From assembly GCF_020921035.1 (NCBI RefSeq), contig NC_063157.1:6506501-6570500 (forward strand): 64,000 nt of DNA. The letters are read 5' to 3'. This document shows positions 12,203-24,873 of the stretch, piece by piece. Under the pieces are notes generated by a model, which worked only from the letters and a program-made list of their open reading frames with translations, did no database searches and had not been told where the DNA came from. The stretch comes from Rhodamnia argentea. Its lineage: Eukaryota; Streptophyta; Magnoliopsida; Myrtales; Myrtaceae. The position numbers were made by a program, and so were the translations under genes. Positions within the stretch are counted from its first letter, which is position 1; every line of letters starts with the position of its first letter.

Positions 12203-13600
12203 TAATTTAAAAAAAATTATAAAGAAAGAATTTCTGATTAGTGCCTAATGATTCCTGCTAGTTTGCTGGAGAATCAAAATCGTTTGACCATGGAAGCTGG
12301 CCCCTTCTCGATGATCCCGCAGAGAAGCTTCTTCTCCAGGATGAAGTTTAACCCCAGAGAGAGAAAAAAAAGAGTATTTTTTTTAACTTGATTTATTCTT
12401 CTTTTTTCATCTTTATTTCTGATTCTTTATTTTTTGTTTTCTCTGTGGGGTGGGGGATTGTGAAGGGAGAAATTCTCAGTCCAATAGAGGAAAACATAAA
12501 TTTCGATCCCAAGGCACACCGGTGGCCGTCCACGTTGGACAAGAAGAGATGATTTCGGGGAAATTCATGATTATTTTTCCGCTTAAATCACGAACGTGAA
12601 AATTGTTATGTTGTCTCGTGAAAGACTTCATCGTTCATGGTGGGCGAAGTACCTCGCCCAGGGCTTTTGCGGCGACAAGGCTGCCCTCACCCAAATCTAG
12701 CGGGAGCTTGGGCAAGAGCCGCGATCTGTGCTAGCAACTAGCGAGGTCGGCCGGCCGTGCCATGTAGAATGACCTGTATTGATACCAATATGACAATGTT
12801 TGAAATGAAATTGATGCAATTAAAAGATTTGAAGTTGAATTGGTACCAACGAAACTAATTCGAGACTTTTTTAATACTTTTCTCCAATTTCTTTTGATGA
12901 GTTAGAACTGAGTTTTAAGACCTGCGAACAACATGACCACATCATATCTGATTTTGCCAGCATGGAATTTATCCAACTTGATCACCTCATATCTCCATGA
13001 GATTTTTTGGGCCAAAGCAAACAAATCCTCCCTAAATCAGATCGCTAGACATGGAAAGAATGCTCCGACAATCAACGAAATCTCAATACATTCGATCAGT
13101 CTTGGGGCCTCTAAAGAGGAGATCCGCTCAAGAATAACCCGAACAACGCGAGCCCCGGAGAAGGGGACGTGTATAGGACCTCATGAGCCGCCCCGCGCAC
13201 GGTGGTGCACATCGGGCGTGTCACATTCTCATCTCCCGTCGACCCGCCAAAGGATTGCGACCAACCACCCAACTACAAAAGCCATGGCCAAAAAAAGGAG
13301 AGGAAAACCCTATGCATATCACTACCAAATTTGCCGTCCAAAATATAAGTGCTTGTTAGGATTCGTCACACAATTATGACGAAATATATCGCAAAAATGA
13401 GAAAAAAATTCGAGTCACAAGATTTATCTTGATTCACCCTTTAAATAGGGTTACATTTAGCAGATGATTCCACCATAATTAGTGCCTCGCACCTCTCTGT
13501 CACGTCATTTAGTTACAAGCGAAAAAGAGTACATATATAACGGTAGCTACTCACGAACCCAAACTCAAATTACCAATGTAAAGTAGACTCAAACTATAAA
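12203..13600. other. Upstream flank of the RAB pseudogene, no recognised gene
   Basis: A 148-codon open frame at 12933-13379 (plus) has no domain I recognise and biased, unconvincing composition, so I do not call it a gene. The stretch 12360-12440 is T-rich. Confidence 0.4.
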
Positions 13601-13619
13601 GGGGAATTGAATCATGTAC

Positions 13620-14671
13620 CTGTTTTTTGTGGTATTGTTTGATTGAGAGGGATTATCCAATCTTGATCCCCGCTGTTTCGATCGCCCAATATATGAACGG
13701 AATCCGACTCACCAATCTTGGAGGATTCTACTTGAATCCAGACTCGGATGAAATGGAAGATGTTCGCTCATTTCACGACGAGGAAATCTTTCACCGAAAT
13801 TCGTTCTTCGATTTTTATTAAGAGGATTCTGTGGTTCAACCGTCGAGAAGGATTTTGGCAAAAAATAGGTTGCAAGGCAAATGTATGGAAATGGATATGA
13901 AATAGATGGATCGAATATGGATTTGAGATCAACAAAGGTTTGAGTTACATTACAATACTCCTAAGAAGGCAGTACATGATTGGAAAATAAACTTGATTGC
14001 TGGAATTGAAAGTGCATGAAACGTAAAGTGTGAGAAAGTTAAAGTGCAGAAGAAATTGAGTTTTTTTTTTTTGTGTTGTTGATTTTTCTTTCTCTTTATC
14101 ATCCCTACATATTTGTATCTTCTTGCACTTTGTAACCGCTCGATCGGTTATCATATTTTTCAAATCTCGAATCTTGGCGCCTTCAACCACTTCCTTTTTG
14201 CCCACGTTTTGCATTGTTTTTGTCCACCAAAATTTGATCTTCAACTGCTACAATGACTTCAAATTTGAATCCTTCCAAGTAACTCCCATGATCTGCTACC
14301 ATGACTTTGAATTTGAATCCTTCCGAGTAACTTCCCACGATATGTTTGCATCCATTTTCGTTTCTGGCTTGCGACTTCCCCGTTGATGTAGCTAACTTGG
14401 CTGACTCATGGTTTTCTTTATGCATACAGCCCTCTATTGCTGGCTTTATGCAAGATTCGGTATGTTCCCGAATCTTGCTGAATTGCAGAATTCATGGCCT
14501 TATTCCCCCATTTCCCAAATATCGGGTTTAGCCCTCTTGCCATTTTCGGTATGTTGCAATCAACTTACTGAACGTCGGGAAGTGGTTGTTTCTCCTGATT
14601 TACTGACTTCAGGACATGGTGATACCGACACCCATTCGGTATTTGTGCTTGTTATTATTTTGGTGTCAACA
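13620..14671 (-). mobile_element. LTR of a Tat-lineage gypsy family, minus orientation
   Basis: Read on the minus strand this begins TGTTGACACCAAAATAATAA at 14671 and matches the plus-oriented LTR at 24293 through about 1 kb, by eye at around 90 percent identity. Shared blocks include GGGTGTCGGTATCACCATG, CCGAATCTTGCATAAAGCC, and the end-proximal block giving AACGAATTTCG(G/A)TGAAAGAT near 13800. No coding domain adjoins it. The left edge is approximate, possibly near 13620 where sequence specific to this copy stops. An open frame at 13627-13821 lies within it and is not a gene. Confidence 0.75.
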
Positions 14672-15225
14672 GAAGTCTAATGAAGATCAAACCTGGATGG
14701 CCGGATAGGAATGCCTTCCTGGATGATCTCTGTAACGAGGGGGATCAGGTTTTTTTTTATTTTATTTATAAAAGTAAGAATTATATTAACTTTAACCAAA
14801 GCGTAACTATACAAAGAAAGGGAAGCCCGACACTACAAAAAATAGGTCTTGCACTCATGATGACATTGGCGAATGTCATAACGAGTGCAAGAGGGGGTCG
14901 AGTTCATCTCCACATTATCTTCTTTATACACAAGCGGCTTGCGAAATACACGGATTATGCGTTTTGAAGCCTAATTTTTTCCGCAATTAGCAGACGCGCG
15001 CTATACTTGATCAAGGACTCAATCTTTTGACTTAACTTTTAGACCGCACAGACTATTTTTCCCCATTTTTTGAGATTCTCTTTGCTTAGACTTGAACACT
15101 TTTTGACCTAACTCCATTATGTTCTCATAATTTAGACAGATCTAGAGACGGAGAGAGAGAGAGACCCTTGACAAAAGTCCCAATGAAAGGGGAGGTGAGT
15201 GGTGTTAGCATGAAGAGCCCTTTGA
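14672..15225. other. Spacer containing one CACTA-like transposon end
   Basis: CACTACAAAAAATAG at 14831 is the classic terminal sequence of plant CACTA (CMC/EnSpm) transposons. Directly inside is a hairpin: arms of about 20 bp, CTTGCACTCATGATGACATT and its near-complement, separated by GGCG (about 14848-14892). I find no partner end nearby, so it may be a terminal fragment. The rest shows no gene. Confidence 0.5.
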
Positions 15226-15239
15226 ACCTCAGGCTTGTT

Positions 15240-16209
15240 TTTTTTTTTTTTTCCTTCAATCGGAAAAGACGTAATTCATTAAACTAACTCAAAGGATTTG
15301 AGTACAAAAGACTTGATTCAGAAACATATAAGGCTCATAGGGCTTTGGGAGGGCTTGCGAGTCACTTTCAGATAGGGGTCTATTTTGTCGCGCTTTACCA
15401 ATCCTATCCGCTATCTAATTTGACTCTTTGCTGTTTGCTGCAGTGAGCCTATGTCAGATTTGGAAAGCTCATAATGAAAGTCTTGGCCTCAGTGATAAGT
15501 ACGTCCGCTTCCCACGTGAAGTGATCTAATCCTTGAAGGGTCTTCACAAAAGTTAAGTTGTCTTACTTATCCATAAGACTCTAGCTCGTACGCATCTTAC
15601 TAAAAAATCTTGGGGTTTCCACCTATGCTAGAGCCTCTGTTGCGCAGCTGAACTTGACCTCACCTTCATTGCTAAACCATCAATCAATTCTCCATGGGAA
15701 TTCCAGCCAACACAGCTGATGGTCCCAGCCGTAGATCCCACAACGAAGGAGGCATCAACATTGAATTTGAGGGTTCCCTTGCTAGGATTTTTCCAGATTT
15801 GAGGTAAGCTATCTTCATCTGCTCCTGACTTGCGCTTGGCTTTAGCCCCCTGAGTAAAGCACCGGTAATCGGCCATGGCAGAACTAATAAGCAGCTATGG
15901 GTCGGGAGCTTTCTTGCGAAAATGAAGCTGTTCCTTTCTTTCCGTATATGCCAGAGAACAACAGCAACGAGGTCGAAACTCATCGACGTATGTTGAAAAT
16001 TTAGAATCCACTTTTCAATTCGAGTGAGACGCAGAGGTGAAATAGTGATTTGCAATGCAGGGTCCGACCAAACACTACGGTTCCAGGGACATAGTAAAAA
16101 GAGGTGTTCCAAGGTCTCTGGGTTCTGCTTACACAGGCCCCAAGTATCTTCTTCACAGATTCCTCTTCTAGCTAGGTTTTCCTTTATGGGGTATTTGCCA
16201 AAATGCTCT
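15240..16209 (-). mobile_element. 5'-truncated LINE (L1-like) with poly-A and target duplication
   Basis: On the minus strand the 3' end of a plant LINE is visible. A zinc-binding RT-associated segment (LARRGICEEDTWGLCKQN, then ETLEHLFLLCPW) is followed by an RNase H-like start (GTLKFNVDASFV), a 3' UTR, and a poly-A tail seen as poly-T at about 15238. The insertion is flanked by ACCTCAGGCTTGTT at 15226-15239 and 16210-16223, a 14-bp target duplication. The 5' end is truncated at the right duplication, so only about 970 bp remain; endonuclease and reverse transcriptase proper are absent. Reading frames are interrupted. This is a textbook target-primed insertion, probably moderately young since the duplication is still perfect. 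Confidence 0.88.
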
Positions 16210-16499
16210 ACCTCAGGCTTGTTCAGATAAGTGAATATTCTTCCCTTAAGGCATGGTTCCCCGTCATTCCTAGTCCTCTCCTAGCAATCTGTCAAAAACA
16301 AAGAAAAAAATTCCCATCAAATTTAATTTGACCGAGTTATATGACCCACCAAATCTCATCAATCATGCCTCATTTAGGTATATTTTTAAACTCACTGCAC
16401 GGCCATCGGCAGGAATTGCTCTGACTTCAAGCTCGAGGATGATGTGCATTTAGGGAGAAGGAGATCGTTGAGCTGTACATCTTCACCGACTTCGTCATT

Positions 16500-18110
16500 G
16501 ACTCTGATATTGAACACGTAGTTGCATTCGTAGGAATACTGATCGTGCACAATACTGTCGCGTGTCCTTGGAATTATTGCAGACCGTCCTCTCCAAGTAG
16601 AGCATCTCGTCCGATATCACCCCGTGCGCCCACAAGTAATCGCCTGCCTGAACACCAATGTCCAGGTCTAGCAGTAGTTTCCTCGCTAAAGAGACGGTGT
16701 GCAAATTTTTAAGGAGAGAAGAATTGTTTCATAGGGGCAAAACTGCAGGAATTGTGCAAAATTTACAGCTATTGACTTGAGCTTGACAGGTTTAACATTG
16801 GGCCTTTTGTTGCACTCGATCAACAGTTTGGCAAATTGAGGTATGTAGTGACCTACAAAAAAATGGTATTATATTATTAAGGAGAATAATCTTACTTCTT
16901 GTCCAAAAACGAAATGTCATTTAAGTAATCTAGTCTGGCTTATCATCTTTGAAAATGAGGTCAATCGATGTCGACAACCTGAGAACAAGAAACAACTTTG
17001 AGCTGTCCTCAGCTAGAGAGAACTCAGAGTCCTTGTACATTGGGATTCCTCAAGCCAGTTATGAGAAACCTCAAGTTGTCCTCCGCTGCGAACGGCCGAT
17101 GGATCAGTATATTATTGCCCCATGGCCAAAATGGGAAGGATGAACATAATCAAATTTGAAATCTTTGGGAGAAAAGGGGAAAAGTACACTAGAAGTGTCA
17201 TAACTTGTGTACGGTGTTCACTTGAGTGCCATAACTTTCAAAACGTTCACTTAAGTGCCACAACTTTCAAAAATCATTCACTTGAGTGTTACATCGGAGC
17301 AAAATCGTTCACTTGAGTGCTATAGTAACTTTTCCGGCATGTCACGTCAGTTTTTCCGGCTGCCACGTCAACATGGCACTCAAGTGAACGATTTTTGAAA
17401 GTTATGGCACTTAAGTGAACATTTTGAAAGTTATGGCACTTAAGTGAACGCCGTACAAAAGTTATGGCACTTCTAGTGTACTTTTCCCGGAGAAAAGTGC
17501 ATAGAGGCGTACCGGTCTGAGTGTCGTCCCAATTTATGTAGTCTGAGCTCGCGTTGGAGCATGAGAATCCGAGCATGATGGGTGACTCGAGATATAGCAT
17601 GTTCGATTCTGATCAGCACTCGCTTAACATCAAAGCAAGATACTAGGAAGCCAGCCAAGTTAATTGCACCTGGTCATAGACAGATTAGTGCGGTGAGCAA
17701 GTAAAAATTTACCCAAGTTCCACAGAGGAGTGATTCTTGATGAGCCAATCGTTGTCGCAAGGTTTGAACGGACCGTGATCCATTAAGAAGAAGAAACCGA
17801 GCAACGGACAACCTGGTCCTGGGATTGGAAAGATTGCTCTGTGAACCACAAGTCACAAAACTGGGAATGCGACCAAAGGAAGAGAATTTTGATGCCTCAA
17901 GTGAAAAATTCCTGGACCTCCATTGAACCAGAGGGTGAAGGGAAGAGGGGAAGCGTTAGGCTAGCGATTCAGCTTCGACAAAGTTATACAACAGAGCTCG
18001 GCCATGCGGAGCATCGACGACAACATAACCGGAGTATTGCTTGAAGGAGACATTAAATGGTTGACCCGGGGAGAGATGTTACGAGCTCGCGCAAGACATA
18101 GAACAGTAGA
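16500..18110 (-). pseudogene. Serine carboxypeptidase-like (SCPL) pseudogene
   Basis: Pieces in the right order on the minus strand match a plant SCPL protease/acyltransferase. LPG(S/Q), then [20 protein letters not shown] and [10 protein letters not shown], lie at about 18070-17970. LWFNGGPG is near 17920, HGPFKPCDNDWLIKNHSS near 17770, LYLESPIMLGFSCSN near 17580, LRFLI near 17100, GHYIPQFAKLLIECN near 16840, and DLDIGVQAGDYLWAHGVISD near 16640. Live members are secreted or vacuolar Ser-His-Asp hydrolases. Several frames are broken, the oxyanion motif GGPGCSS is degraded after GGPG, and I cannot find the nucleophile motif GESYAG before GHYIPQ. A 312-bp MITE (17177-17488) sits inside the gene, between the LYLESP and LRFLI segments. 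The C-terminal Asp/His half is not seen. This is clearly dead. Confidence 0.82.
17177..17488. mobile_element. Mutator-like MITE, copy 1 (GGGAAAAGTACACT family)
   Basis: Terminal inverted repeats GGGAAAAGTACACTAGAAGT / ACTTCTAGTGTACTTTTCCC enclose 312 bp. A perfect 9-bp target duplication GGAGAAAAG lies at 17168-17176 and 17489-17497. Subterminal copies of a motif like GTTCACTTGAGTGCCATAAC alternate in both orientations. There is no coding capacity. The 9-bp duplication points to the Mutator superfamily. Confidence 0.9.
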
Positions 18111-18344
18111 ACAGCAACGCGAACAGAGCGAGGATCCGAAGTGCCCTGCGAGAGAATCTTGGTTTCGTGATTCAATAAAAGTCGCAGACTACTTTTCTCG
18201 CGCGGGCAGTGCACACGTATATAGTGACAGTTGTGGTCAGTATCCGGTAAATCCAAAGTTTTGGAAGCTTGGTAATGCTTTTGCCTTAAGACCCAGGTAA
18301 GGGCCGGCACTGAACAATGAAAATCTTGGACAAAACAAAGCACA

Positions 18345-19487
18345 AGAAGTGGAAACTCCTACGAAAGACTTAATGGACCATCGAAATCAGATGCATATTG
18401 GATATCTTTATAAGATCCTTTTTGTTTTGTCAAATCATGATATCTCCAACACTGGACTAGTGTCACGAACCGAATTCTCCTGTACTTGCGTACCCTTGTG
18501 AGTGAAGCTTTGTGGAGTGACACTCGGACAAAGAACTCAACTTAGGAGTAAATTGACCAGCCTCGGCCATCTGCATTGCAAGTTCGATGAAAGAGAGCTA
18601 GAGATATTTTCCACCCCATGTTTGACCTCAAATTACGATAGTCGCATCGAACCTCGAGTCATATACATCATGGCACCGATCCTCTTGCACGAATACGACG
18701 TCGTTCATTTGCTCATCCGAATTTGATTACTACACTTTCTCAAGATCTGCATGGCCCTGCATTAAATTCTGAAAGCCGATGGAAAAGGCCAAAGAAATTC
18801 CACTTCTTGCATTACGAGGAGAATTCAAATTTTGCATACCAAAAGCACAAGTGCAAAAAAATTTTGATCCCCTCAATCACAAGGAATTGTCCTTTCTAGT
18901 CCAACCTAATCTTCTTTCACTCCTCCGACATTCTCCATCCCAGATTCTTGTTTGTCCCCAAGAAACCCCCACAACTTTGTGGAGAAACTATTCAACATGC
19001 CCAGTCTGCCACTACCAAAGTCAAATCACCAAAACCCTCAGCCAAAGACAACAAAAATAACAAACCTCGTTATCTTTTCCTTTGTTGGCTCAGAAAGAGA
19101 AAAGGACATCGAAGATGAGTTCGAGAATTGACTTGCTTCAGGTCCTTGTTCATTTATACCTTAACCAAGGAAAGTTTGGACAAGGCATTAATGAGCTCGA
19201 CAACTCAAAAACCACCAATGAAATGACAATTAAAAAGCCAGAAGGACGTTACAGCATTTCTTTGCATTCAACATCCAAAATTACCCCACCAAATTTCAGA
19301 AGACTTCCTTTTGGCTCTTAACTTCTTCCCTTTTGGAGTATGTACATCCAACTTTGAAACCCAACAAGGCCCTCCATTGACTCGTGTCCCACAAAAAGAA
19401 CTGCAAAGAATTAGCAGCAGGGATGTCTAACGTGAGAGGAGATCTGCCCAATCAAAGGTTGGTGTTGGATTTAATTGTCTCTTGTTA
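18345..19487. other. No recognised gene
   Basis: Small open frames (18502-18726, 18779-19060, 19082-19321) have no recognisable domain. Sequence upstream of the SCPL pseudogene and downstream of the cysteine oxidase pseudogene meets here. Confidence 0.4.
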
Positions 19488-22400
19488 TTATTGGGCCTCT
19501 GTAAGGAATTCCAACCACATTAAAATCCTCTGGTATCTCACCCTCTCTTGAAGCCGTGCATAATCTTCTCTCTCCTCTCTAGGCACTGATGATGCTGCAT
19601 CAACTGCAATATCACAAGGCAACTTCTTATTCTTTGAAAATAACTTCCGAGGACTGTGAAAAGAATCAAGGGGATTAAAAAATAATAGGAAAAAGAGGGG
19701 GGGGGGGGGACATGGTTTCGGTGTGGAAACCTGAGAAGCTGGTGAATGGGAGATCGCGGTAGTAGGTACAATGTCGGCCTTCAGGGTCGGAGTATGGCGG
19801 GCCTAATACATCGAGAACTGCACAAGCTGTCACTGCGGTAAAGCAATGCATGTTGCCTCCGTTGGCTGGATAAAGCATGGACGTTTCACATGGAGCGGTA
19901 AACTCGGAATTGACCTTGACCTTAGCCATGCGCATCCCACAAGGCTGGACTGCAAAAAGAGAAATTCAAAGATTTGCGTGACATAGGCACAAACAGCCTG
20001 TGACCCGTGTTTCACATTTAGCGAGCTGCTAATCAAAGCACGCTGTGTGCCTCTCTACAAGGCAAAATAATAGAAAAAAAAAATCAATTGTGCAAGAGAG
20101 CCGTTTGTTGTTTTTGCAACAAGCGTAACATCCTCAGTTACCCGACTCTTGCTGGATTGCACTTCATGGACAGTTTTAAGAAGATGGCTACTGATTTGTC
20201 ATTTGACATGTTTTGTATATTTATCCCACCTCTCTAATGCATGATCTTCTCGATCAACAATAATTACTCGCTCCAGATAGAGAGGTCTTAAATCTTAATG
20301 GACAGAGAGTACACTGAGACTTGTTCACAAAGCAAAGTGCCTCACAATCCCAAGGAAATTTAGCAGATTGTAAACGAGCAAGGGCCATATTGAACCCTCA
20401 ATAAGAGTCCGCCACATCAGCTCCTAATAGAAGATAGCTATTCGAATGCATAGTATTCCACATGCCCCTTTGAAAAAGTACAATCGAGGCTGTGTCATCA
20501 AAAACCAAAGTAACTTTCTGGCTAATTTCTTCTAGCCAACAACCCAGAAGTCATGCACGTTCTGCTCCAATGGTCAAAATGACAAAGCTTTTTAGCTCTC
20601 TTAACTTTTTTAGCCTATCCACAAATTGATATTTTCGGCACTCTTACGTTCTCATCTTATTGAGAGGAAAAGAAAAATGAACATTCCTTTCACTAGGTCG
20701 GCAGCACTAATTTCCACCTCATGATTTGAGTTCAAGAGATACAACTGCATAAAATCACAACACCAGCAAATCGAGTTCTTTCTTTGCTTTGTTTAAAACT
20801 CTTGTGCTCCTCATTTATTTTCCTTTTCGAATGTGTGTGACTTTTCAGACTCGTCTCTGCATTCATGATACCTATTCTCCTACTTCTAGCTCCCCCAATT
20901 TAGGTTGTAAATGAAGGAGCAGATTTTATTGAAGCAACTTACTTTGAGGATTACCCAGAACAGCTGATGCTCCGCTGGAACCGTCAACCATCCAATTGTA
21001 CGATTTGACGTGCATCATTCCGAATAAAAGCTTGCTGAAGGGTGGTTATGTAGAGGAATCGCACTGGATGCTGGCAAGCAGAAGATCACAATCTGCATGA
21101 AATAAATAATAACTGTTCCGGTAGCACGGATAAAACCATATAAATTGGTTTGGCATCATCATTAAGGCAGGCCTGAGAAGAAGCCAACGCACTGAAATTG
21201 ATCACATCCGTGGAGACGCAAATGTGCTATTATTGGCGATCTTTCGGCTGGCATTATGCGAAACTATGGCGTGTTAGGGTTAAGGCCCACATCCTCCGGC
21301 CTCATGTCATCTGCAAAAAATCACTGACAGAAATTCACAAGGATCTAGCTATGATAAGTCGCTAGCACCAACTGCATGCTGATGAATCATGACTTAGAAG
21401 CATTTACGGAAACAAAAACCAATGACTAACATGAATGCCTATGCAATGAATGAAAGAAAGATCACGCATCTAACTTTTTCAGCCAAGAAGATAATTCACT
21501 TTGAACAACACTACGTTCACAAATCTTGTGCCTTTGATGCTAGCAGTTGGAACTGACCTTATCAGTTTTTGTTTTTAAAAAAAAAATGGTAAAAGCACAG
21601 AAGAATAATCATTCTTCCATCAATACAACTGAGAACTATACACTAAAGTTCTCAACGGTTGAGTCTTGCGTTTATATTTGCCGCTTGTTCATTGTTAGGG
21701 CGCTGCTGGACCGCAGAGCTCAGCCAAATGCAAAACCACTGTTCAAAACCATTAAACTGTATTGCCTGTCAAAAGTTGGCAACTTGATGCTGAGTCAAAC
21801 CATAGGGTAACAACCATGATTTCAGCTCCATACAGAGAAGAATATAATAGAATCAAGAACATCAGCTTGCTTCACGCTCTATTGTTGAAAAACATAACTT
21901 TGGCCCCACAACAAGCATTTAATCAACTATCTGTGCCGATCTGCAAGCAGCCTAAGGATAAATTATAATCCAAACTCCTTATACCAAACACCAACCACAA
22001 ATCAGTCATCAATCAACAGTGTAGCCCCCATTCATGGAATCCTACGAAAGGGCACAATCATTCGTACATTTCACACACTGAGAATGGCTATTAGGACATT
22101 ATGAGTATTTACAAGTAACGAAGCATGAGATCCACCCCACCCGAAATGACATTCTATCAATGCAAGGGGGAGAAAAGGAACATCAAATTCTAGCTGTATT
22201 GCTTGAAGTCTTGTGCTATAGTTGAATGGCTACTGATTTCACATGACTTGAGACAACCATCATCAGCAAAAGATATTCATCATATTTAGGATACATTCAT
22301 CTTGATAATTCCAGCACAAAGTAAATAGAACATCACTAGCCAAATCCAAAGCATGCCCTTTTTGGTTATCCCCCATTAAAAAAATCTGAATGAAGCTGAA

Positions 22401-22710
22401 ATTAAAAAATACCGAAATTCCCTGATCGCATCACTTTATGCAATCAGACTCCAAATCTGCAAAAGCAACGTGGCCCTAATCCACTACTCTATGAACCTAA
22501 AGCAGCCTTGACATGCTCGACATCCTCCGGCGGAGGCACGATGTCAGGCCCGCACACGGCGAACACTTCCTTGCACGTGTTGAATAGCTGATGAACCGGC
22601 GACGTCGTCGGCATAGTCACCGCCTTCCTCTGACGCCGCCGGTTCTTCTTGGACTTGCTATTCGTAGTCGTGGTGTCGGTTGATTCGCAACACTCCTTAA
22701 ACTTTTTCAA
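19488..22710 (-). pseudogene. Plant cysteine oxidase (PCO-like) five-exon pseudogene
   Basis: Five exons fit a PCO, the thiol dioxygenase that oxidises N-terminal Cys of ERF-VII factors for the oxygen-sensing N-degron pathway. Exon 1 is 22710-22497 (KKNRRRQRKAV, LFNTCKEVFAVCGPDIVPPP). Exon 2 starts at 21310 (DDMRPEDVGLNPNTP) and ends near 21205. Exon 3 is 21092-20943 (IFCLPAS, IPLHNHP, SKLLFGMMHVKSYNW). Exon 4 is 19949-19731 (AKVKVNSEFTAPC, GGNMHCFTAVTACAVLDVLG). Exon 5 is 19603-19488 (VPREEREDYARLQER). The iron ligands HNH and the His of MHCF are all kept. Damage: a stop replaces the Tyr of PYFR in exon 2, GMTV after HNHP is lost, and a 1-base change before the C-terminal PEDFNVVG shifts the last frame. 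Splice junctions remain in phase, so decay is recent. Confidence 0.85.
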
Positions 22711-23198
22711 TCACCAAGTGTCATACTAATCCCCGTTCACCAATCCAAAAATCCTATCCGATTCTCTACATGGGCATCGGCCAAACACCCTCCCCAAATC
22801 CAAACGAAATCAAAAGCGAAGCCAAACAGATTGTGGGTATTTGCAGAATCGCCATAGTTTGCCGACGAATTGGTTATATTACAGTTACTCGGTCCAACGG
22901 AACGACATAAACAGTGGAAGAAGCTAAGAATTTCGGCGCGGGCATTGAAGGGAGATCTTGAATTTACACTAGCAAGAACAGGGGAGGAGGGCGAGAGACA
23001 GAGAGTACAATGGAAGTGACTTCGTCAGGATATCTCAGTTAGTCCAATTTGGGGAGAAACAAGAACGGCGTAGATGCGAAATGGCGCACCTCTGTGGAGT
23101 GCAAAATTGCAAAATTGATGGTGACCGGAGGATTTGAGGGAGCTATAAAGAGGGGGTTCAAACAGAGAGCACAGAACAGGATTAGAGAGGGCCAAAAC

Positions 23199-23574
23199 CT
23201 ATGATGCACCGACACGATACGGCACACGAGACACGACACGACACGACACTTCGACATGTGATTTCTCAAAAAATAGATAATTTTGACACGTTGAGACACG
23301 TTATATATTAAATATATATTTTTATATTATATATATAAAAAAATATCTGAGGTGAGTTTCTTCTTCTTTTTTTTAGTAAGGGTTCATGATTAGATTTTTT
23401 TGTGCTTAAAATTGACCCCGTGTGTGTCGAGACGGTATGTCGGGATGCTGGACTCGTACGTTGCTGGCGTGTCTAGAGGGCTAACCATATGCTAGTCACA
23501 TGTGAGAGAGTGTTAGAGTGTCCGACACGATACGACACGACACGAGACTTCCGAAGAGTATCCGTGTAACATAG
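23199..23574. mobile_element. hAT-like non-autonomous element, copy 1 (GACACGACACG-rich)
   Basis: A 376-bp element starts CTATGATGCACCGACACGAT and ends CCGTGTAACATAG. It is flanked by a perfect 8-bp duplication GCCAAAAC at 23191-23198 and 23575-23582. Ends are rich in CGACAC/GTGTCG units, the interior is AT-rich, and there is no ORF. The 8-bp duplication suggests the hAT superfamily. It lies about 490 bp upstream of the cysteine oxidase pseudogene start. Confidence 0.85.
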
Positions 23575-23582
23575 GCCAAAAC

Positions 23583-24292
23583 AAGGGGGCATTAGTTGGT
23601 CAATCGCCCTTTTTCTTTCCTCTTAATGCTTTTTGCTCCTCTCCAATCTTTTTTGTCTTCGTAAGTTCAGGATTTTTTTTTTTAATAAAACAAAAACTGG
23701 CAGGGCTATTTTCATCCCTACGTGACTAAATTCACTTGTAGATCATTTAATTGCAATTTGTATGCCGGTGGCCACATTCCTTCTTTTACTTATTTATTCC
23801 AATTCCTATATATCATCTAGTTGCTATAATTGAAATGCTCATTTCACATGTTTTATATTTTTATATTGTGGCTACCGATAAAGGCACCGTGAGTTTGACA
23901 CACAAAAGGGCACTGTATTTTCTTTTTTATTTCTAGATTTTATTTTGATAGTAATAATTTTTATCAGAATGAGAAATTTTCAAGAAAATATGTATCAACT
24001 CTCTTAAATTACTACAGCAAAGAATTCTTTCTTTTATTGTTATTATCGCCGAAGTATTTTTACACCGATGTAAGACGTTACAGGAGTATTGATGAATACA
24101 CCGAAAAATCCACATGGAAAAAAGTTATGAATAATGAAGTATAATTTTTTTGTAAACATGTCATGGATGTTATTAAATTTTGTCCATCCAAAATGATGAG
24201 ATTCGAGTGGCATTTTAAAGAAAAAGTCTTATTATAAGCAACTTTTTTATTTAATTAAATTTATTTTAATTTTTTACATTGGAGAATGTAAT
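23583..24292. other. AT-rich spacer
   Basis: No gene or recognisable repeat was found between the hAT-like element and the Tat-lineage LTR. Confidence 0.45.
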
Positions 24293-24873
24293 TGTTGACA
24301 CCAAAATAATAACAAGCACAAATACTGAATGGGTGTCGGTATCACCATGTCCTGAAGTCGGTAAATCGGGAGCGACAAACCACTTCGCTACGTTCGGTAA
24401 GTTGACCGCAACATATCGAAAATGGCAAGAGGGCTAAACCCGATATTCGGGAAATGGGGGAATAAGGCCATGAATCCTGCAATTCGACAAGATTCGGTAA
24501 CATACCGAATCTTGCATAAAGCCAGCAATAGAGTGTTGTAAGCATAAAGAGAACCATGAGTCAGCCAAGTTAGCTATACCAGCGGGGAAGTTGCAAGCTA
24601 GAAATGAAAATGGACGCAAGCGGATTGTGGGAAGTTACTTAGAAGGATTCAAATTCGAAGTCATGGCAATAGATCGTGGGAAGTTACTTGAAGGATTCAA
24701 ATTCAAAGTCATTGTAGCAGTTGAAGATCAAATTTTGGCGGACAAAAATAATGCAGAACATGGGCAAAAAGGAAGTGGTTGAAGGCGCCAAGATTCGAGA
24801 TTTGAAAAATATGATAACCGATCGAACAGTTACAAAGTGCAATAAGATACAAATATTTAGGTATGAGAAAGAG

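Noticed and set aside
13627-13821. 64-aa frame that looked at first like a plastid protein (IAQYMNGIRLTNLGGFYLNP)
   Set aside because: It lies in the Tat-lineage LTR, and I could not match it to any plastid gene.
22489-22710. Stand-alone small protein of 73 aa
   Set aside because: It is the first exon of the cysteine oxidase pseudogene; the stop lies just inside the intron.
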